A stretch of DNA of 64,000 nt from Thioclava electrotropha (GCF_002085925.2 NZ_CP053562.1:2460001-2524000); one strand, 5' to 3'. Positions 29,849-39,384 are shown, counted from the stretch's first letter. The notes: generated by a model from the sequence alone, not told the origin. Made by a program: numbers and translations.

Positions 29849-30739
29849 TTGACCCAATCCCCCACCGCCTTCACCGCGACGTTTGACCGCGACGGACGCT
29901 GCCAAGCGGCCCAGTCAGGGGCGCGGCTCTTTCCCTATTGGAGCTTCACCAAGCCCGTGATCGCGGCGCTGGCGTTGATGCTCGACTCTGAGAAGCGGCT
30001 CGATCTGGACGCGCCGCTCGATCTGCCGGAGCTGCGCGCGGGGGGTACGCTGGCGCAGCTTCTGGAGCATAGCGCAGGCCTGCCCGATTACAGCACCCTG
30101 CCCGCCTATCACGCGGATGTAGCAGCGGAGCGCACGCCGTGGCCGCGCGATCTGCTCGTGGCCCGGACGCTCGCGCAGCCCGCGCCATTTCCGCCCGGCG
30201 AAGGGTGGCGCTATTCCAACCTCGGCTACATGCTAGCCCGCGAGGTGATCGAAGGCGCCGCAGGCCGGAGCCTCGCGGAACTGGTGCAAGAGCGGATCGC
30301 AGCGCCGCTGGGGCTGGAGAACGTCCGGCTCGCCCAAACGCCCGCTGATTTCGCGGCGCTTCACTGGCCCGAGGCGCGCGACTACCACCCCGGCTGGGTC
30401 TATCACCGCACGCTGATCGGCACGGCGGGCGATGCGGCGCGGCTATTGCACGGGCTGCGCGGGCTGCTGCCCAAAGCCGCATTCGCCCGCATGACCGCCT
30501 GCCGCGAATTGGGCGGCGCGTTGCCCGACCGCCCTTGGACGCGGCATGGTTACGGGCTGGGGCTGATGTGCGGCGACTGGGGCGACACGCGCGTTTTCGG
30601 CCATTCCGGCGCGGGGCCGTTCAGCTCCAACGCCGTCTATCGCTGCCCCGAGACAGGCCGCACCGCCGCCGCCTTCACGCATGGCCCTTTCGAAGGGCCA
30701 GCCGAACAGACCGTGGCAAAAGCCCTGCTCGCGCAGTGA
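29849..30739 (+). CDS. Serine hydrolase, class C beta-lactamase/esterase family
   Basis: A 296-residue hydrolase of the beta-lactamase-related family. From the TTG start the catalytic SxxK is S32-F-T-K35 and the YxN motif Y122-S-N124; the HSGAGP segment near the end matches the family's third element (HxG in place of KTG). There is no signal peptide in this reading. TTG 29849 is used because the frame upstream runs into the divergent transporter promoter and shows no conserved sequence; an ATG at 29693 in the same frame is possible. Likely an esterase or peptidase rather than a resistance enzyme. Confidence 0.8.
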   Translation: MTQSPTAFTATFDRDGRCQAAQSGARLFPYWSFTKPVIAALALMLDSEKRLDLDAPLDLPELRAGGTLAQLLEHSAGLPDYSTLPAYHADVAAERTPWPRDLLVARTLAQPAPFPPGEGWRYSNLGYMLAREVIEGAAGRSLAELVQERIAAPLGLENVRLAQTPADFAALHWPEARDYHPGWVYHRTLIGTAGDAARLLHGLRGLLPKAAFARMTACRELGGALPDRPWTRHGYGLGLMCGDWGDTRVFGHSGAGPFSSNAVYRCPETGRTAAAFTHGPFEGPAEQTVAKALLAQ

Positions 30740-30748
30740 GTGAGACCA

Positions 30749-30896
30749 GCCCGGTGTGACCAACACCGGGCAGCGCCCGACCTCCCCCCGGGAGGGCGCT
30801 TTTGTAGCCTGACCGCGCGCATCAGCGTTGGAGGTGTGAGGCGCGATAAAGCGAAGACCACCGAGACCTTGCCTGCGCCCACCCGAGGTCGGGCGC
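30749..30896. repeat. Structured intergenic element, copy B
   Basis: A 148-bp element like that at 23930-24074. The first hairpin GCCCGGTGT/ACACCGGGC has loop GACCA; the second is GCGCCC/GGGCGC followed by CTTTTG; the third ends at 30896. Core ends 30773-30784 and 30885-30896 form the same perfect 12-bp inverted repeat as in copy A. It begins 10 bp after the serine hydrolase stop, and the second hairpin could terminate that gene. Confidence 0.75.
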
Positions 30897-30984
30897 TCCC
30901 CTCATCGCAAACAAGAGACGTCGGCAAAAAGAAGAGGCGGCAACCATCGTCGCCGCCTCTCCCAAGATACCGTGAAATCCGATC

Positions 30985-32595
30985 TCACACGCCGCTGTCG
31001 AAGGGCTCGAACGCTTCGGCGCGGGCGCGCTTCCAGCGCTTGAGATAGCCGAAGCGGTCGTCATCCTCACGCAGGAGGAACCCTTCGGGCATGTAGTGAT
31101 AGATCTCGTCGCCCACTTTGAAATCGCGCTCGCGGTCGCGCACCAGCAGGTGATGCGGCAGGAACTGCCCCGGATGGGTGAGGCCCGCAGCCCCCGTCAT
31201 CTCGGCCAGCGCCTTCATCGTGTTGCGGTGGAAATTGGCCACGCGGGTCGACTTTTCCGGCACGACCAGCGCGCGCTGACGGATCGGGTCCTGCGTGGTC
31301 ACCCCGGTCGGGCATTTATTCGTGTGGCACGACTGCGCCTGAATGCAACCGATCGAGAACATGAAGCCGCGCGCCGAGTTCGCCCAATCCGCCCCGATCG
31401 CCAGAACCTTGGCGATATGGAAGGCGGTGACGACCTTGCCCGAGGCCCCGATCTTCACCTGATCGCGCAGCCCCGCCCCGCGCAGCGTGTTGTGCACGAA
31501 GCTGAGACCTTCCACGAGCGGGAAGCCCATGTGGTTCGCGAATTCCAGAGGTGCGGCCCCGGTGCCGCCCTCCTTGCCATCGACCACGATGAAATCGGGG
31601 GTGATGCCGGTTTCCAGCATCGCCTTGACGATGCACATGAATTCCCGGCGGTGACCGACGCAAAGCTTGAAGCCCACCGGCTTGCCGCCCGACAGCTCGC
31701 GCAGCTGGCCGATGAATTCCATCATCTCCAGCGGGGTCGAGAAGGCCGAATGCGAGGCGGGCGAGATGCAGTCGCGATCCATCGGAATGTCGCGCGCCTC
31801 GGCGATCTCGGGGGTGATCTTGGCCGCGGGCAACATTCCGCCATGGCCCGGCTTCGCGCCCTGGCTCAGCTTCAGCTCGATCATCTTGACCTGAGGGTCC
31901 TGCGCGCGCTTGGCGAATTTCTCGGGATTGAAGCTGCCATCGTGGTTGCGGCAGCCGAAATAGCCCGAGCCGACCTCATAGATCAGATCGCCGCCCTCAC
32001 GGTGATAGCGCGAGATTCCGCCCTCGCCCGTGTCATGCGCGAACCCGCCCATCTTCGCGCCCTTGTTGAGCGCCATGATCGCATTGGCCGACAGCGCCCC
32101 GAAGGACATGGCCGAGATATTGTAGATCGACGCTTTGTAGGGCTGCTTGCACGCCTCCCCGCCGATCTCGACGCGGAAATCGCTATCCTCGATATGGCGC
32201 GGCTTCACCGAATGGGTGATCCACTGATAGCCCGATTCCGAGACGCGGATACGGGTGCCGAAGGGCTTGGCGTCCTCGATATCCTTGGCGCGCTGATAGA
32301 CGATCGTGCGGGTCGCGCGGGAGAACGGAATGTCCTCGTCGTCCCCCTCGATCAGATATTGGCGGATCTCGGGGCGGATCTCTTCGAAGAAGAACCGCAG
32401 ATGGCCGAGGATCGGATAGTTCCGGGTGATCGCGTGCTTGGTCTGGATCAGATCGTGGATCCCGACAAGCGTCAGGAAACCGAAGAGGATCGCGATGACC
32501 AGAAACCAATCGGTAAGGATCAAACCGGAAACTGCGGCGAGCGTCAGCAGAGCTGACAAGACGAGTGGTGAAAACCGTACAAAACGCGTGAACAT
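30985..32595 (-). CDS. FMN-binding glutamate synthase family protein
   Basis: A 536-residue single-subunit relative of the central and FMN domains of glutamate synthase large chain, anchored by two N-terminal hydrophobic segments (about 8-42). The TIM-barrel FMN site is visible in KMIELKLSQGAKPGHGGMLPAAKIT and VDGKEGGTGAAPLEFANHMG. A Cys cluster, GCIQAQSCHTNKCPTG, matches the [3Fe-4S] ligand loop. There is no amidotransferase domain, so it is not a complete GOGAT. Its physiological reaction is not established. It is a lone gene with GGGAGGGGGC before the ATG. Confidence 0.9.
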   Translation of the reverse strand: MFTRFVRFSPLVLSALLTLAAVSGLILTDWFLVIAILFGFLTLVGIHDLIQTKHAITRNYPILGHLRFFFEEIRPEIRQYLIEGDDEDIPFSRATRTIVYQRAKDIEDAKPFGTRIRVSESGYQWITHSVKPRHIEDSDFRVEIGGEACKQPYKASIYNISAMSFGALSANAIMALNKGAKMGGFAHDTGEGGISRYHREGGDLIYEVGSGYFGCRNHDGSFNPEKFAKRAQDPQVKMIELKLSQGAKPGHGGMLPAAKITPEIAEARDIPMDRDCISPASHSAFSTPLEMMEFIGQLRELSGGKPVGFKLCVGHRREFMCIVKAMLETGITPDFIVVDGKEGGTGAAPLEFANHMGFPLVEGLSFVHNTLRGAGLRDQVKIGASGKVVTAFHIAKVLAIGADWANSARGFMFSIGCIQAQSCHTNKCPTGVTTQDPIRQRALVVPEKSTRVANFHRNTMKALAEMTGAAGLTHPGQFLPHHLLVRDRERDFKVGDEIYHYMPEGFLLREDDDRFGYLKRWKRARAEAFEPFDSGV

Positions 32596-32672
32596 GCCCC
32601 CTCCCGCGGGGTAAGTAGCCTCTGTTCCTGCGCGAACACTCTAGCGCGCGAGGGCTCTATGTCTAAGAACTA

Positions 32673-33464
32673 TTACGCCCGCAACCCCGGATCGGACCAG
32701 ATCGCGGCCTCCAGCGCGTCGAGCCCGTCGGTCAGCGCTGCAGGCCCGGGCTGCAGGATCAGGGTGGATTTGACCTCGTGCAGCCGGTTTCGCGCAACAG
32801 CCGGGACGTCCTGCCAGCCTCGCCTTGCGGAAACTTTCTCGGGGCGGAATTTCTTGCCGCACCACGACCCCACGATGACCTCGGGCGCGGCGGCGATCAC
32901 TTGTTCGGGAGTGACGATGCGATCCTTGGCTTTGCCCTCTCTCGCCAGATCGGCGAAGACATCGCGCCCGCCTGCGATCTCGATCAGCTCCGACACCCAG
33001 CCCACGGCAGAGATCAGCGGTTCGTCCCATTCCTCGAACCAGACGCGCGGACGGCTGGGGCGCGGCTTGGCGGCGATCTCCGCCAGACGCGCCTCGTAAC
33101 CCGCGGCCAGCAGTTCTGCACGCTCGGTGCAGCCCACCAGCGCGCCCACCGTGCAGATCATGTCGAGGATGCCCGCGACCGAGCGTTGGTTGAACGCGTG
33201 AACGGCGACGCCCTCGCGCACCAGCCCCGCGACGATATCGGCCTGAAGGTCGGAGAAGGTCAGAACGAGGTCCGGCTTCAGCGCGAGGATCTTCGGCAGA
33301 TCGGCGGAGATGAAGGCCGAGACGCGCGGCTTTTCCTGACGCACCCGTTTGGGGCGCACCGCGTAGCCGGAAACGCCTACGATGCGCGCGTCCTCACCCA
33401 GAAGGTAGAGCGTCTCGACCGTCTCCTCGGTCAGGCAGACGATGCGCTCGGGCGGAAATGCCAT
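32673..33464 (-). CDS. Cobalamin-binding BtuF-like protein without signal peptide
   Basis: A 263-residue member of the vitamin B12/iron periplasmic binding protein fold (PF01497-type): RIVCLTEETVETLYLLGEDARIVGVSGY, then LKPDLVLTFSD and SWCGKKFRPE. It has no signal peptide, so it should stay in the cytoplasm if the start at 33464 is right. It is the last gene of the B12 operon; its start overlaps the stop of the ATPase gene. The operon already has an exported binding protein (35190-36068), so this one may do something else, such as intracellular corrinoid handling. Confidence 0.82.
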   Translation of the reverse strand: MAFPPERIVCLTEETVETLYLLGEDARIVGVSGYAVRPKRVRQEKPRVSAFISADLPKILALKPDLVLTFSDLQADIVAGLVREGVAVHAFNQRSVAGILDMICTVGALVGCTERAELLAAGYEARLAEIAAKPRPSRPRVWFEEWDEPLISAVGWVSELIEIAGGRDVFADLAREGKAKDRIVTPEQVIAAAPEVIVGSWCGKKFRPEKVSARRGWQDVPAVARNRLHEVKSTLILQPGPAALTDGLDALEAAIWSDPGLRA

Positions 33465-34210
33465 CAGACCCCCAAAGTGGAAAGCGGTTGAAAAACGGGC
33501 CCTTCCGGCGTGTTCTTGAAGTGCGCGCGGATGTGGAAGACCTCAGCCAGAAGCGCCTCGGTCAGCACCTCTCCGGGCGCACCGTTCGCGACCAGCCGCC
33601 CGCGATCCATCACCCAGAGCCGGGTGCAATGGCGCGCCGCCAGCCCGAGATCATGCAGCGAAGTGACCACCGCACCGCCCGCCTGCGCATGGGCGGTGAA
33701 GACCTGCATCGTCGCGATCTGCGCCGCCGGGTCGAGGCCTGCGATAGGCTCGTCGGCAAGGATCAGCGGGCTTTCCTGCGCGAGCGCCCGCGCGATCAGC
33801 ACCCGCGCCTGCTCGCCGCCCGAGAGCTGCGTGGCGGCACGGTCGCGGTAGTTGTCGAGCCCCATCCGACGCAGCGCTTCCTCCACCGCGGCGGCCCCGC
33901 GCGTCGCCTGATCGCGGCCATGCGGCAGCCGCCCCAACGCCACCAGATCGGCGACCGACAGCCCCCAGGCGATCTCGCGCGCCTGCGGCAGCCACGCCGC
34001 CGCCCGCGCCCGCGCCATCGGGTCGAGCGCCGACAGCGAACTGTCCCCGCGATGCGACAAAAGCCCCATCGCCCCCCGCAGCAGCGAGGTCTTGCCCGCG
34101 CCATTGGGCCCGATCAGCCCGATAACCTCGCCCGGCCCGACCCGTGCCGAGACACTATCGACCACCGGACATTCGCCACGCAGAACGGTGAGGTTCTCCA
34201 GCTTCAACAT
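33464..34210 (-). CDS. btuD: Cobalamin ABC transporter ATPase
   Basis: A 248-residue ATPase of the FecE/BtuD group that powers corrinoid import. Walker A GPNGAGKT is at 34-41, signature LSGGE at 129-133 and Walker B LILADEP at 149-155. It overlaps both neighbours by one to a few bases. The riboswitch upstream of the operon supports cobalamin rather than ferric siderophore as substrate. Confidence 0.9.
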   Translation of the reverse strand: MLKLENLTVLRGECPVVDSVSARVGPGEVIGLIGPNGAGKTSLLRGAMGLLSHRGDSSLSALDPMARARAAAWLPQAREIAWGLSVADLVALGRLPHGRDQATRGAAAVEEALRRMGLDNYRDRAATQLSGGEQARVLIARALAQESPLILADEPIAGLDPAAQIATMQVFTAHAQAGGAVVTSLHDLGLAARHCTRLWVMDRGRLVANGAPGEVLTEALLAEVFHIRAHFKNTPEGPVFQPLSTLGV

Positions 34211-35193
34211 CAGCCCTCGCGCCCCATTTTGCGGATCATCGACAGGAAGAACGGCGCGCCGACCAGCGCGGTCAGCACACCCAGTTTCAGGTCGCGCTCG
34301 GGCGCGATCACCCGCGTCGCGATGTCGGCTAGCGTCAGCATCGCCGCCCCGCCAAGCGCCGAAGCCGGCAGCAGCCGCGAGGGCCGCGCGCCCACGGATT
34401 TGCGCAGCAGATGCGGCACGACGAGGCCGACGAAGCCGATCGCGCCCGCTACAGCCGTGGCCGCGCCCACCATCAGCGCCGTGCCGAAGACAATCTGAAG
34501 CCTGAGCTTTTTCAAAGAGATGCCCATCGAAGCTGCAGCATCTTCCCCAAGGCTCAGCGCATCGAGCCCCGCGCCCGCGCGCAGCAGGATCAGCGCGCCG
34601 ACGATCAGGAACGGCAGCGCCAGCGCCACATGGGTCATCGAGCGATCGGCGAGCGAGCCCATCATCCAGAACACGATCTCGGCCGCGGCATAGGGCGACG
34701 GCGCGAGGTTCAGCACCAGCGCGGTCGCCGCCGCCGCCAGCGCCGAGACCGCGATCCCCGCAAGGATCAGCACGAGCGCCCGACCCTCGCGCCCCGCAAG
34801 GATCAGGATCAGTGCGACGGCCACACCCGCGCCCGCCAGCGCCGCCAGCGGCAGAGCCAGAGCGAAGAGCGCGTAGAGCCCGGTCTGGATCGCAATCACA
34901 GCGCCGAGCGCCGCCCCCGCAGAGGTGCCGATCAGCCCCGGTTCGGCCAGCGGGTTACGCAGGAAGCCTTGCATCGCGGCGCCCGACAGCCCCAGTGCGG
35001 CGCCGACACCGATCCCGAGGATCGCGCGCGGCAGGCGCAGCTCGCGCATCACCAGCCCTGCGGCTCCATCGCCGGAGATCAGCGCGGAGAGGCCGTGAAG
35101 CGGCGAAATGCCCGACGGCCCGATCAGCAGCGAGGCTGCGAATAGCACCGCGCAGAGGATGGAGAGAAGGATGAGGATCGTGCGATAACTCAT
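34210..35193 (-). CDS. btuC: Cobalamin ABC transporter permease
   Basis: A 327-residue FecCD-family permease with about ten transmembrane helices. Family sequence includes LRLPRAILGIGVGAALGLSGAAMQGFLRNPLAEPGLIGTSAGA (only noted as a landmark near residues 55-97) and the late GFVGLVVPHLLRKSVG, which contacts the ATPase. Its start overlaps the stop of btuF (ATGA). It is the membrane pore of the B12 importer. Confidence 0.9.
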   Translation of the reverse strand: MSYRTILILLSILCAVLFAASLLIGPSGISPLHGLSALISGDGAAGLVMRELRLPRAILGIGVGAALGLSGAAMQGFLRNPLAEPGLIGTSAGAALGAVIAIQTGLYALFALALPLAALAGAGVAVALILILAGREGRALVLILAGIAVSALAAAATALVLNLAPSPYAAAEIVFWMMGSLADRSMTHVALALPFLIVGALILLRAGAGLDALSLGEDAAASMGISLKKLRLQIVFGTALMVGAATAVAGAIGFVGLVVPHLLRKSVGARPSRLLPASALGGAAMLTLADIATRVIAPERDLKLGVLTALVGAPFFLSMIRKMGREG

Positions 35194-36068
35194 TGCGTTA
35201 GCTTCTCTTTCTCGATTCTACGACCGAGCTTTGCCAGCGTCTCCACCGCATTCAGCATCGCGGGCGCGCCGCAGGTCCAGCTTGCATCGCGCAGGCCCCG
35301 CACGACCGGCAGATCGCGTAGCACCGGGTGCGCCAGCACCTCTTGCGCGCGGCTCGTGCCGGTGCCGCCTTGCGAGCCGCCGACGACCACCAGATCGGGG
35401 CGATCCATCACCAGATCTTCCAGCGGCAACCGCCCGCCCCAGTCGAGCCCCGGCCCGCTGACGACATTCTGAAACCCTGCCATTTCAAGGATTTGCCCTT
35501 CAAGGGTCCGCGGCCCGTAGCCATAGCCTGAGGGCCCGATGATCGCAGCTTTCAGCCCCGGCGCGGGCGTCTTGATCGCCGCCAGTCGCGCATCGAAATC
35601 CGCGAGCATCTTTGCCGCGCGATCGGGATGGCCGAGCAGTTTGCCCATCGTCTCGATCCGGCCTCGGATCTCGGGCAGCGAGGTGCCGGGCGGCAGTTGC
35701 TCAACCCGGATCCCGAGCGTGCGCAACATGCGGATCGTGTCCGGGTTCGACCATGTATCGGCCAGAACGAGATCGGGGTGCAGAATCGAGATTTCCTCGG
35801 CACGTCCGTAGTTTACGGGCAGATCTTCAGCCTGCTTCCAATGCACCGACATCGACGGATCGGTCGCGAAATGGCTGACCGAGACGACCTGCGGCGGATC
35901 GGCCAGCGCCAGCGCCAGCTGATCCGTGCAGAGGTTCATGGACACGACCCGCTGCGGCACGTCGCCCGCAGGTTCCTCCGCCCATGCGGAGGAGGTCGCC
36001 GCCAAGGCGGCGAAAAGGGCGGCGCAAACCGCCCCTTTCAGATCAGAACCGCGCACGCAGCCCCACAT
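35190..36068 (-). CDS. btuF: Periplasmic cobalamin-binding protein
   Basis: A 292-residue solute-binding protein that carries B12 to BtuCD. There is a signal peptide up to about residue 30 (cleavage near SAWA-EE). The fold is that of the BtuF/FhuD group: RVVSMNLCTDQLALALADP, LHPDLVLADTW, and a long backbone helix. It starts 26 bp inside the 3' end of btuB, so the two are translationally linked. Confidence 0.87.
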   Translation of the reverse strand: MWGCVRGSDLKGAVCAALFAALAATSSAWAEEPAGDVPQRVVSMNLCTDQLALALADPPQVVSVSHFATDPSMSVHWKQAEDLPVNYGRAEEISILHPDLVLADTWSNPDTIRMLRTLGIRVEQLPPGTSLPEIRGRIETMGKLLGHPDRAAKMLADFDARLAAIKTPAPGLKAAIIGPSGYGYGPRTLEGQILEMAGFQNVVSGPGLDWGGRLPLEDLVMDRPDLVVVGGSQGGTGTSRAQEVLAHPVLRDLPVVRGLRDASWTCGAPAMLNAVETLAKLGRRIEKEKLTQ

Positions 36069-37872
36069 AGGCTGCGCGACCCGAGGTGCCGTAGCCCGGC
36101 CAGAGCTGGTAATCGGTGTCGGTCAGGTTCTCGATCCGCAGATAGGCCTCTTTGTCATTGCCCAGATCATAGGTCATCTGCGCGTTCAGAAGGCCGTAAT
36201 CGGGCTGGCTCTGACGATCGGTGACCACGCGCATATCGGCGGCGAGCGTCAGTTTGTCAGTCACCTGCGCGTCGATTCCGGCGGTCAGCGTATGCCGCCC
36301 GAAAGCCGAATTCCACGTCGAGCCGGCAGAAAGGCCGTCGGGGTTCTTCGAGTCCAGATAGGTATAGCCGAGGCTGTAATTGACCATGCTGGAGATCGGC
36401 CCTTTCAGGCCCAGCTCCAGCCCCTGCCGCTTGGCGGTGCCCGAGGTCTGGTAATAGCTGTAGGTCGTGTTGCTGTAGTCGATCAGGTCGTCCACCTCGA
36501 TATGGAACAGCGTCGCGGTCAGCTTATGCGCGCCGAAATCGCGCTCGACCCCAAGGTCGTAGCTCAGCGATTTCTCGGGCTTGAGATCGGGATTGCCCGC
36601 ATATCCGTCATAAAGCTCGTAGCCCGACGGCGCACGGAACCCGTTGCCCACCGAAGCGCGGAAGAGGGTCGTGGCATCGGCCTGCCAGGTGACGCCGAGA
36701 CGGCCCGTGGTGTTGCCGCCGAAATCCGAGTGATCGTCATGGCGCGCCGAGGCGGTCACGTTCACCCCGTCCATCGGCGAGAAGGCATATTCACCGAAGA
36801 CGCCCGTATCCGCGGTCAGGACATCGCCCGTGACATAGGTACCGGTATAGGTTTCCAGCGTGCGATCCGCGCCGAAGGTCACGCGGCCCGGCCCGAGATC
36901 GGTCGAGGCTTTCCAGTCGAGTTTGCGGCGTTTGCCCTCGTAGCCGTAGTCATAGACCGGATACCAGCGCGAGGTCGTGTAATAGGTCAGACCGAGCTCG
37001 TGATCGAGCGGACCTGTCGTGAATTTCGCGAAGAGACGCCCGCCCCGCTCCTTGTGGATCGTGTATTCGTTGCTGTCCGTGGGCGGCGAGCTGAAGCCGT
37101 TGTCGAACTCGCCCCGGTCGTTCTGGGCAAACCCGTTGAAACCGATCAGCAGATTGTCGGAGATGCGCTTCTGCGCGCGCAGGCTCACGCGATCGGCGCG
37201 GTAGCCGTCTTTCTCGGTATTGCCGTTCTTCTTGTCGGCCGCCGAAAAACCAGCGGTGTAGACTTTCGACAGCTGGATCGCGAGCTCGTCATCGCCCTTC
37301 TTCCAACCGAAGTTATAGGCCGCATTCGCGGTGTGGTAGGAGCCGAGCTCGAACTTGACGCTCTGGCTCACGCCATCCTCGGTCGGGCGCGGCGTGTCGA
37401 GGTTGATCACACCGGCGACCGCCTGCCCACCATAGACCGCCGATTGCGAGCCGCGCATGATCTCGACCCGGTCATAATTGAACGTGTTGAACCGGCCCAG
37501 ATCGGGCAGCACCTGCGGCGCGGATGGGTCGGAGACGTCGATCCCGTCCACCATAACCTTCACGTAGTTCTGCGACACGCCGCGGATGGTGAAGCCGGTC
37601 TGCGCGCCCATCGGCCCGCGCGACAGGATGCCGACGCCCGGCGATTGCGCGATCAGATTGGCAAGGCGGGTCTGGCCCGAACGCTCCAGCTCGTTGCGCG
37701 ACAGCACGGTGACCGCCTGCGCGGTCTTGTCCGACGATTGCGGCTCGAGCGCGCCGTGGTAGATCACGATCTCATCGAGTTGGTAAGGTTGGCTGTCTTG
37801 CGCGAGCGCGGGGGCTGCCAGCGCGGTGGTGAGCATCAGGCCCACGGTCAAACGGGTGCGGATCATATCCAA
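36043..37872 (-). CDS. btuB: TonB-dependent cobalamin receptor
   Basis: A 609-residue outer-membrane receptor. After a signal peptide ending near LAQD comes the TonB-box region (LDEIVIYHG), the plug domain (about 45-160, with GVGILSRGPMGAQTGFTIRGVSQ) and a 22-strand barrel ending GRAAYVGLRARF with terminal Phe. The length is typical of BtuB. It is the first gene of the operon, directly under the cobalamin riboswitch, which repressed expression would follow when B12 is plentiful. Confidence 0.92.
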   Translation of the reverse strand: MDMIRTRLTVGLMLTTALAAPALAQDSQPYQLDEIVIYHGALEPQSSDKTAQAVTVLSRNELERSGQTRLANLIAQSPGVGILSRGPMGAQTGFTIRGVSQNYVKVMVDGIDVSDPSAPQVLPDLGRFNTFNYDRVEIMRGSQSAVYGGQAVAGVINLDTPRPTEDGVSQSVKFELGSYHTANAAYNFGWKKGDDELAIQLSKVYTAGFSAADKKNGNTEKDGYRADRVSLRAQKRISDNLLIGFNGFAQNDRGEFDNGFSSPPTDSNEYTIHKERGGRLFAKFTTGPLDHELGLTYYTTSRWYPVYDYGYEGKRRKLDWKASTDLGPGRVTFGADRTLETYTGTYVTGDVLTADTGVFGEYAFSPMDGVNVTASARHDDHSDFGGNTTGRLGVTWQADATTLFRASVGNGFRAPSGYELYDGYAGNPDLKPEKSLSYDLGVERDFGAHKLTATLFHIEVDDLIDYSNTTYSYYQTSGTAKRQGLELGLKGPISSMVNYSLGYTYLDSKNPDGLSAGSTWNSAFGRHTLTAGIDAQVTDKLTLAADMRVVTDRQSQPDYGLLNAQMTYDLGNDKEAYLRIENLTDTDYQLWPGYGTSGRAAYVGLRARF

Positions 37873-38009
37873 TTCCCTCGTATCGCGACTCTGCGGTCGC
37901 GTGAACTTCGTATCATAAGTCTTTGGAAATTTGGAATTTCCGCCGACGGTGAGAATGTCACCACTGACGGAAGACCGCCTCCGCTGCGCGCCCGCACAGG
38001 CAGAAAGGA

Positions 38010-38205
38010 TGAGCGCCTCGGCAGGTCTCCTGGCTCGCGGGTCTTGGTTTCGGCTGGCCTTCCCGGGTCGCCCCAGTGGCTCAGTCAGCCGTCACTCGCC
38101 GCTCACAGTTGCGGGGGCAGCCCCGGAATGAATGCACGCATCGCACCGGGTTCCCTTTTCATCCGCCAAGGCGGAACCGAAGTGCCCCTGCTGTGCCGCG
38201 CGCGC
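38010..38205 (-). ncRNA. Cobalamin riboswitch
   Basis: On the minus strand the B12-box GCTGCCCCCGCAACTGTGAG (38122-38103) and the closing CCAGGAGACCTGCC (38033-38020) are both perfect family sequences. The 5' part has GGGAACCCGGTGCG before the box. It ends about 140 bp before btuB. Binding of adenosylcobalamin is expected to shut off the uptake operon. Exact ends are approximate. Confidence 0.93.
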
Positions 38206-38225
38206 CGCAGTCTGTCAAGAAAATT

Positions 38226-39272
38226 TCAACTCTCGACGGCGGCTCTGCTGCGCCGGTTGAAGCGGATCGAGGACAGCAGCGCGAGCCCGATCAGCCCCGC
38301 CCCGATCAGCCCGGTAATCACCTCGGGCACTTCCACCAGCGTCTGCGTGAACATGACGACCGAGAGGATCAGGATCGACCAGAAGGCGCCATTCTCGAGA
38401 TAGCGGAATTCGCTCAGCGTGTTGCGCTCCACCAGCATCAGGGTCATCGAGCGCACATACATTGCGCCGATACCGAGACCGATGGCGATCAGGAACAGGT
38501 TCTGGGTCAGCGCGAAGGCCCCGATCACCCCGTCGAAGCTGAAGGACGCGTCGAGTACTTCGAGATAGAGGAACGCGCCCAGACCCGCCTTGGCCGTCTC
38601 GGCAGCGAGATTCGTCCGGTCGAGCACGTGGCTGAGCACTTCGACACCCAGGAAGGTCGCAAGCCCGCAGATCGATGCGAACATGAACTCGTCCTCACGC
38701 CCTTCGGGCAGGATCCAGGTGAAGGCCAGAATGACGAGCAGCACGAGGCCGATCTCGAGCCCGCGGATCGAGGCGAGCGCGCGCAACCGGCGCTCCAACG
38801 CTCGGATCCAGTCGACCTCTTTGCCCTCGTCGATGAAATAGGTAAGCGCGACCATCATCAGGAAGGCCCCGCCGAAGCCCGCAATCGACAGATGCGCGTC
38901 CTCGATGATCTCGGCATATTCCGCCGGGTGTTTCGCGGCCAGTTGCACCGCCTCCCATGGTCCGATCCCGGCGGCGATCACGACGATCAGCAGCGGGAAC
39001 AGGATACGCATCCCGAAGACCGCGATCAGAATACCCCATGTCAGGAAGCGACGCTGCCATTTCGGCGTCATCTGGTGCAGTTTGTTGGCGTTGACGATCG
39101 CGTTGTCGAAGCTCAGCGAGATTTCCAGCACGGCGAGCACCGCCGTGATCATCAGGAAAGAGACCGCGCCGCCAAGCCCGCCGGTCTGGGCAAATCCCAG
39201 CGCGAACGACCCGACCAGCCCCGCGATGGTGACGGCGATGGCCCAGGAGAAATAACGGTACATGGTGGTCAT
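38226..39272 (-). CDS. DUF475/TerC-superfamily membrane protein
   Basis: A 348-residue inner-membrane protein with about eight helices. Two acidic in-membrane motifs typical of the TerC-like superfamily are present: EISLSFDNAIVNANKL (about residues 52-67) and EVLDASFSFDGVIGAFAL (about 236-253). TerC relatives move or handle Mn2+ and other metals; for DUF475 this is not proven. ATG 39272 has GGAG 7 bp upstream; earlier and later ATGs exist at 39299 and 39263. Confidence 0.85.
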   Translation of the reverse strand: MTTMYRYFSWAIAVTIAGLVGSFALGFAQTGGLGGAVSFLMITAVLAVLEISLSFDNAIVNANKLHQMTPKWQRRFLTWGILIAVFGMRILFPLLIVVIAAGIGPWEAVQLAAKHPAEYAEIIEDAHLSIAGFGGAFLMMVALTYFIDEGKEVDWIRALERRLRALASIRGLEIGLVLLVILAFTWILPEGREDEFMFASICGLATFLGVEVLSHVLDRTNLAAETAKAGLGAFLYLEVLDASFSFDGVIGAFALTQNLFLIAIGLGIGAMYVRSMTLMLVERNTLSEFRYLENGAFWSILILSVVMFTQTLVEVPEVITGLIGAGLIGLALLSSIRFNRRSRAAVES

Positions 39273-39384
39273 GCTGGCTCCGGCTGCATGGAGCCTCACT
39301 TAGGCTTCGCCCCTCTCTTCGCAAGGGAGCGCGCCGTCAGAGTTGATCGCTGTGACCCGGCAAGCGCGCCTCGGATCAGCCCCC

